DNA from: Rhodoblastus sp963713695
Lineage (GTDB): Bacteria > Pseudomonadota > Alphaproteobacteria > Rhizobiales > Beijerinckiaceae
Length of the DNA: 64,000 nt
NCBI GenBank assembly: GCA_963713695.1
Contig: CAVQMU010000003.1
Span: forward strand, 1-64,000
Direction of reading: 5' to 3'
Shown here: positions 63,548 through 64,000 of the stretch, piece after piece
Layout: every line of letters starts with the position of its first letter
Position numbering within the stretch: position 1 is the first letter of the stretch
Translations under genes and position numbers: made by a program
Notes under the pieces: model-generated
Databases searched by the model: none
Told to the model about the DNA's origin: nothing
Seen by the model: only the letters and a program-made list of their open reading frames with translations

Positions 63548-64000
63548 TCAGCGCTGCGCCTTGCGAACCCGCGCCCGCAGGCGGCCAAGCGTCTCGACGA
63601 GACCGCCGCGGCCTTCCGGCAGCCCGAGCCGACGCCGCAGTTCCGGCAGTTGCGCCTTGAGTTCTGCGATTTTTTCGCGGACCGACGCCTTGTAGGGCTC
63701 GATGAAGGCATGGGCCTTGTCGCGCCACAGGATGACCCAGGCGTAGAAGCGCGCGAACCAGCCGATCGACAGCAATTTGTCGCGCGTGAGGTCGAAGACG
63801 AAGGCGATCAGCGCGACGCCGATGAATTTCAGCGCGATGAAGGCCAGAACGCCCTTGACGAAATGGCCATGCGCGAGCGCGCGGATCGCCACGATCTTCA
63901 ACGGTTCTATGACGATGACGGGGATCAGGAACAGGGGCAGGGCGCCATAGGGCGGCAACCTGCCGATCAGCCGCGCGACAAGGTCCTTGATCTCCTGCCA
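63548..64000 (-). CDS. hypothetical membrane protein, 5' end beyond the window
   Basis: At least 150 residues; the frame stays open to the window edge (WQEIKDLVARLIG before the part shown). Two hydrophobic helices (YGALPLFLIPVIVIEPLKIV and GVLAFIALKFIGVALIAFVF) are followed by an amphipathic, Arg/Lys-rich C-terminal helix (EKIAELKAQLPELRRRLGLP). It resembles small conserved alphaproteobacterial inner-membrane proteins without assigned function. It lies about 100 bases upstream of metX on the same strand. Confidence 0.7.
   Translation of the reverse strand, partial: WQEIKDLVARLIGRLPPYGALPLFLIPVIVIEPLKIVAIRALAHGHFVKGVLAFIALKFIGVALIAFVFDLTRDKLLSIGWFARFYAWVILWRDKAHAFIEPYKASVREKIAELKAQLPELRRRLGLPEGRGGLVETLGRLRARVRKAQR

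Overview
The window is high-GC DNA from an alphaproteobacterium, most likely a Hyphomicrobiales member (Beijerinckiaceae/Methylocystaceae/Rhodoblastus-like). The signs are divergent erpA and dgt, hom with recJ, a metX-metW-metZ cluster, a usg protein, OpgC, and two copies of the alphaproteobacterial LexA box (GTTC-N7-GTTC). The lineage is inferred from gene content only.

Layout. 1-4053: lactate permease (broken) and a large FAD/Fe-S D-lactate dehydrogenase. 4272-5214: MarR regulator and monooxygenase-fold gene diverging from a perfect palindrome. 5276-8705: overlapping minus-strand operon of OpgC acyltransferase, SGNH protein and phosphotransferase/kinase. 8885-10654: erpA and dgt. 10660-15230: a foreign island holding REP-type repeats, a RAYT transposase remnant, two Rhs toxin tips each followed by a probable immunity gene, and an IS481-type transposase remnant. 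15406-19388: hom, GST, recJ and tRNA-Glu. 19465-20643: small unknown paralogues.

21372-30668 is the most unusual block. It runs on one strand: an SCP2-like protein, an RND adaptor, an RND pump with a 200-residue repetitive cytoplasmic tail, three exported Pro/Gly/Asn/Tyr/Trp-rich proteins, a membrane-anchored TPR protein, an orphan ParA-type ATPase and a membrane coiled-coil protein. I read it as one spatially organised envelope or secretion system, possibly related to sulfur-globule-like proteins; that role is inference. It is followed by a LexA-box gene and an AttEFGH-like ABC exporter (31586-35847).

36053-39250 holds small housekeeping genes. 39477-53927 is a surface-glycan cluster: a giant TPR-GT32 protein with near-identical 204-bp repeats, two more glycosyltransferases, three methyltransferases, a sulfotransferase and an exported beta-helix protein. 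53944-58102 holds a serine protease, an OYE-family oxidoreductase, a flavin reductase and a CoA-transferase whose B subunit has an in-frame amber codon. 58578-63445 is sulfur amino-acid metabolism: a cystathionine lyase-type enzyme on plus, then metX-metW-metZ on minus, matching hom upstream.

At least ten otherwise well-preserved genes carry one-base frameshifts. That density suggests consensus errors in the assembly rather than mass pseudogenisation, so frameshifted genes are given with their full inferred extents.
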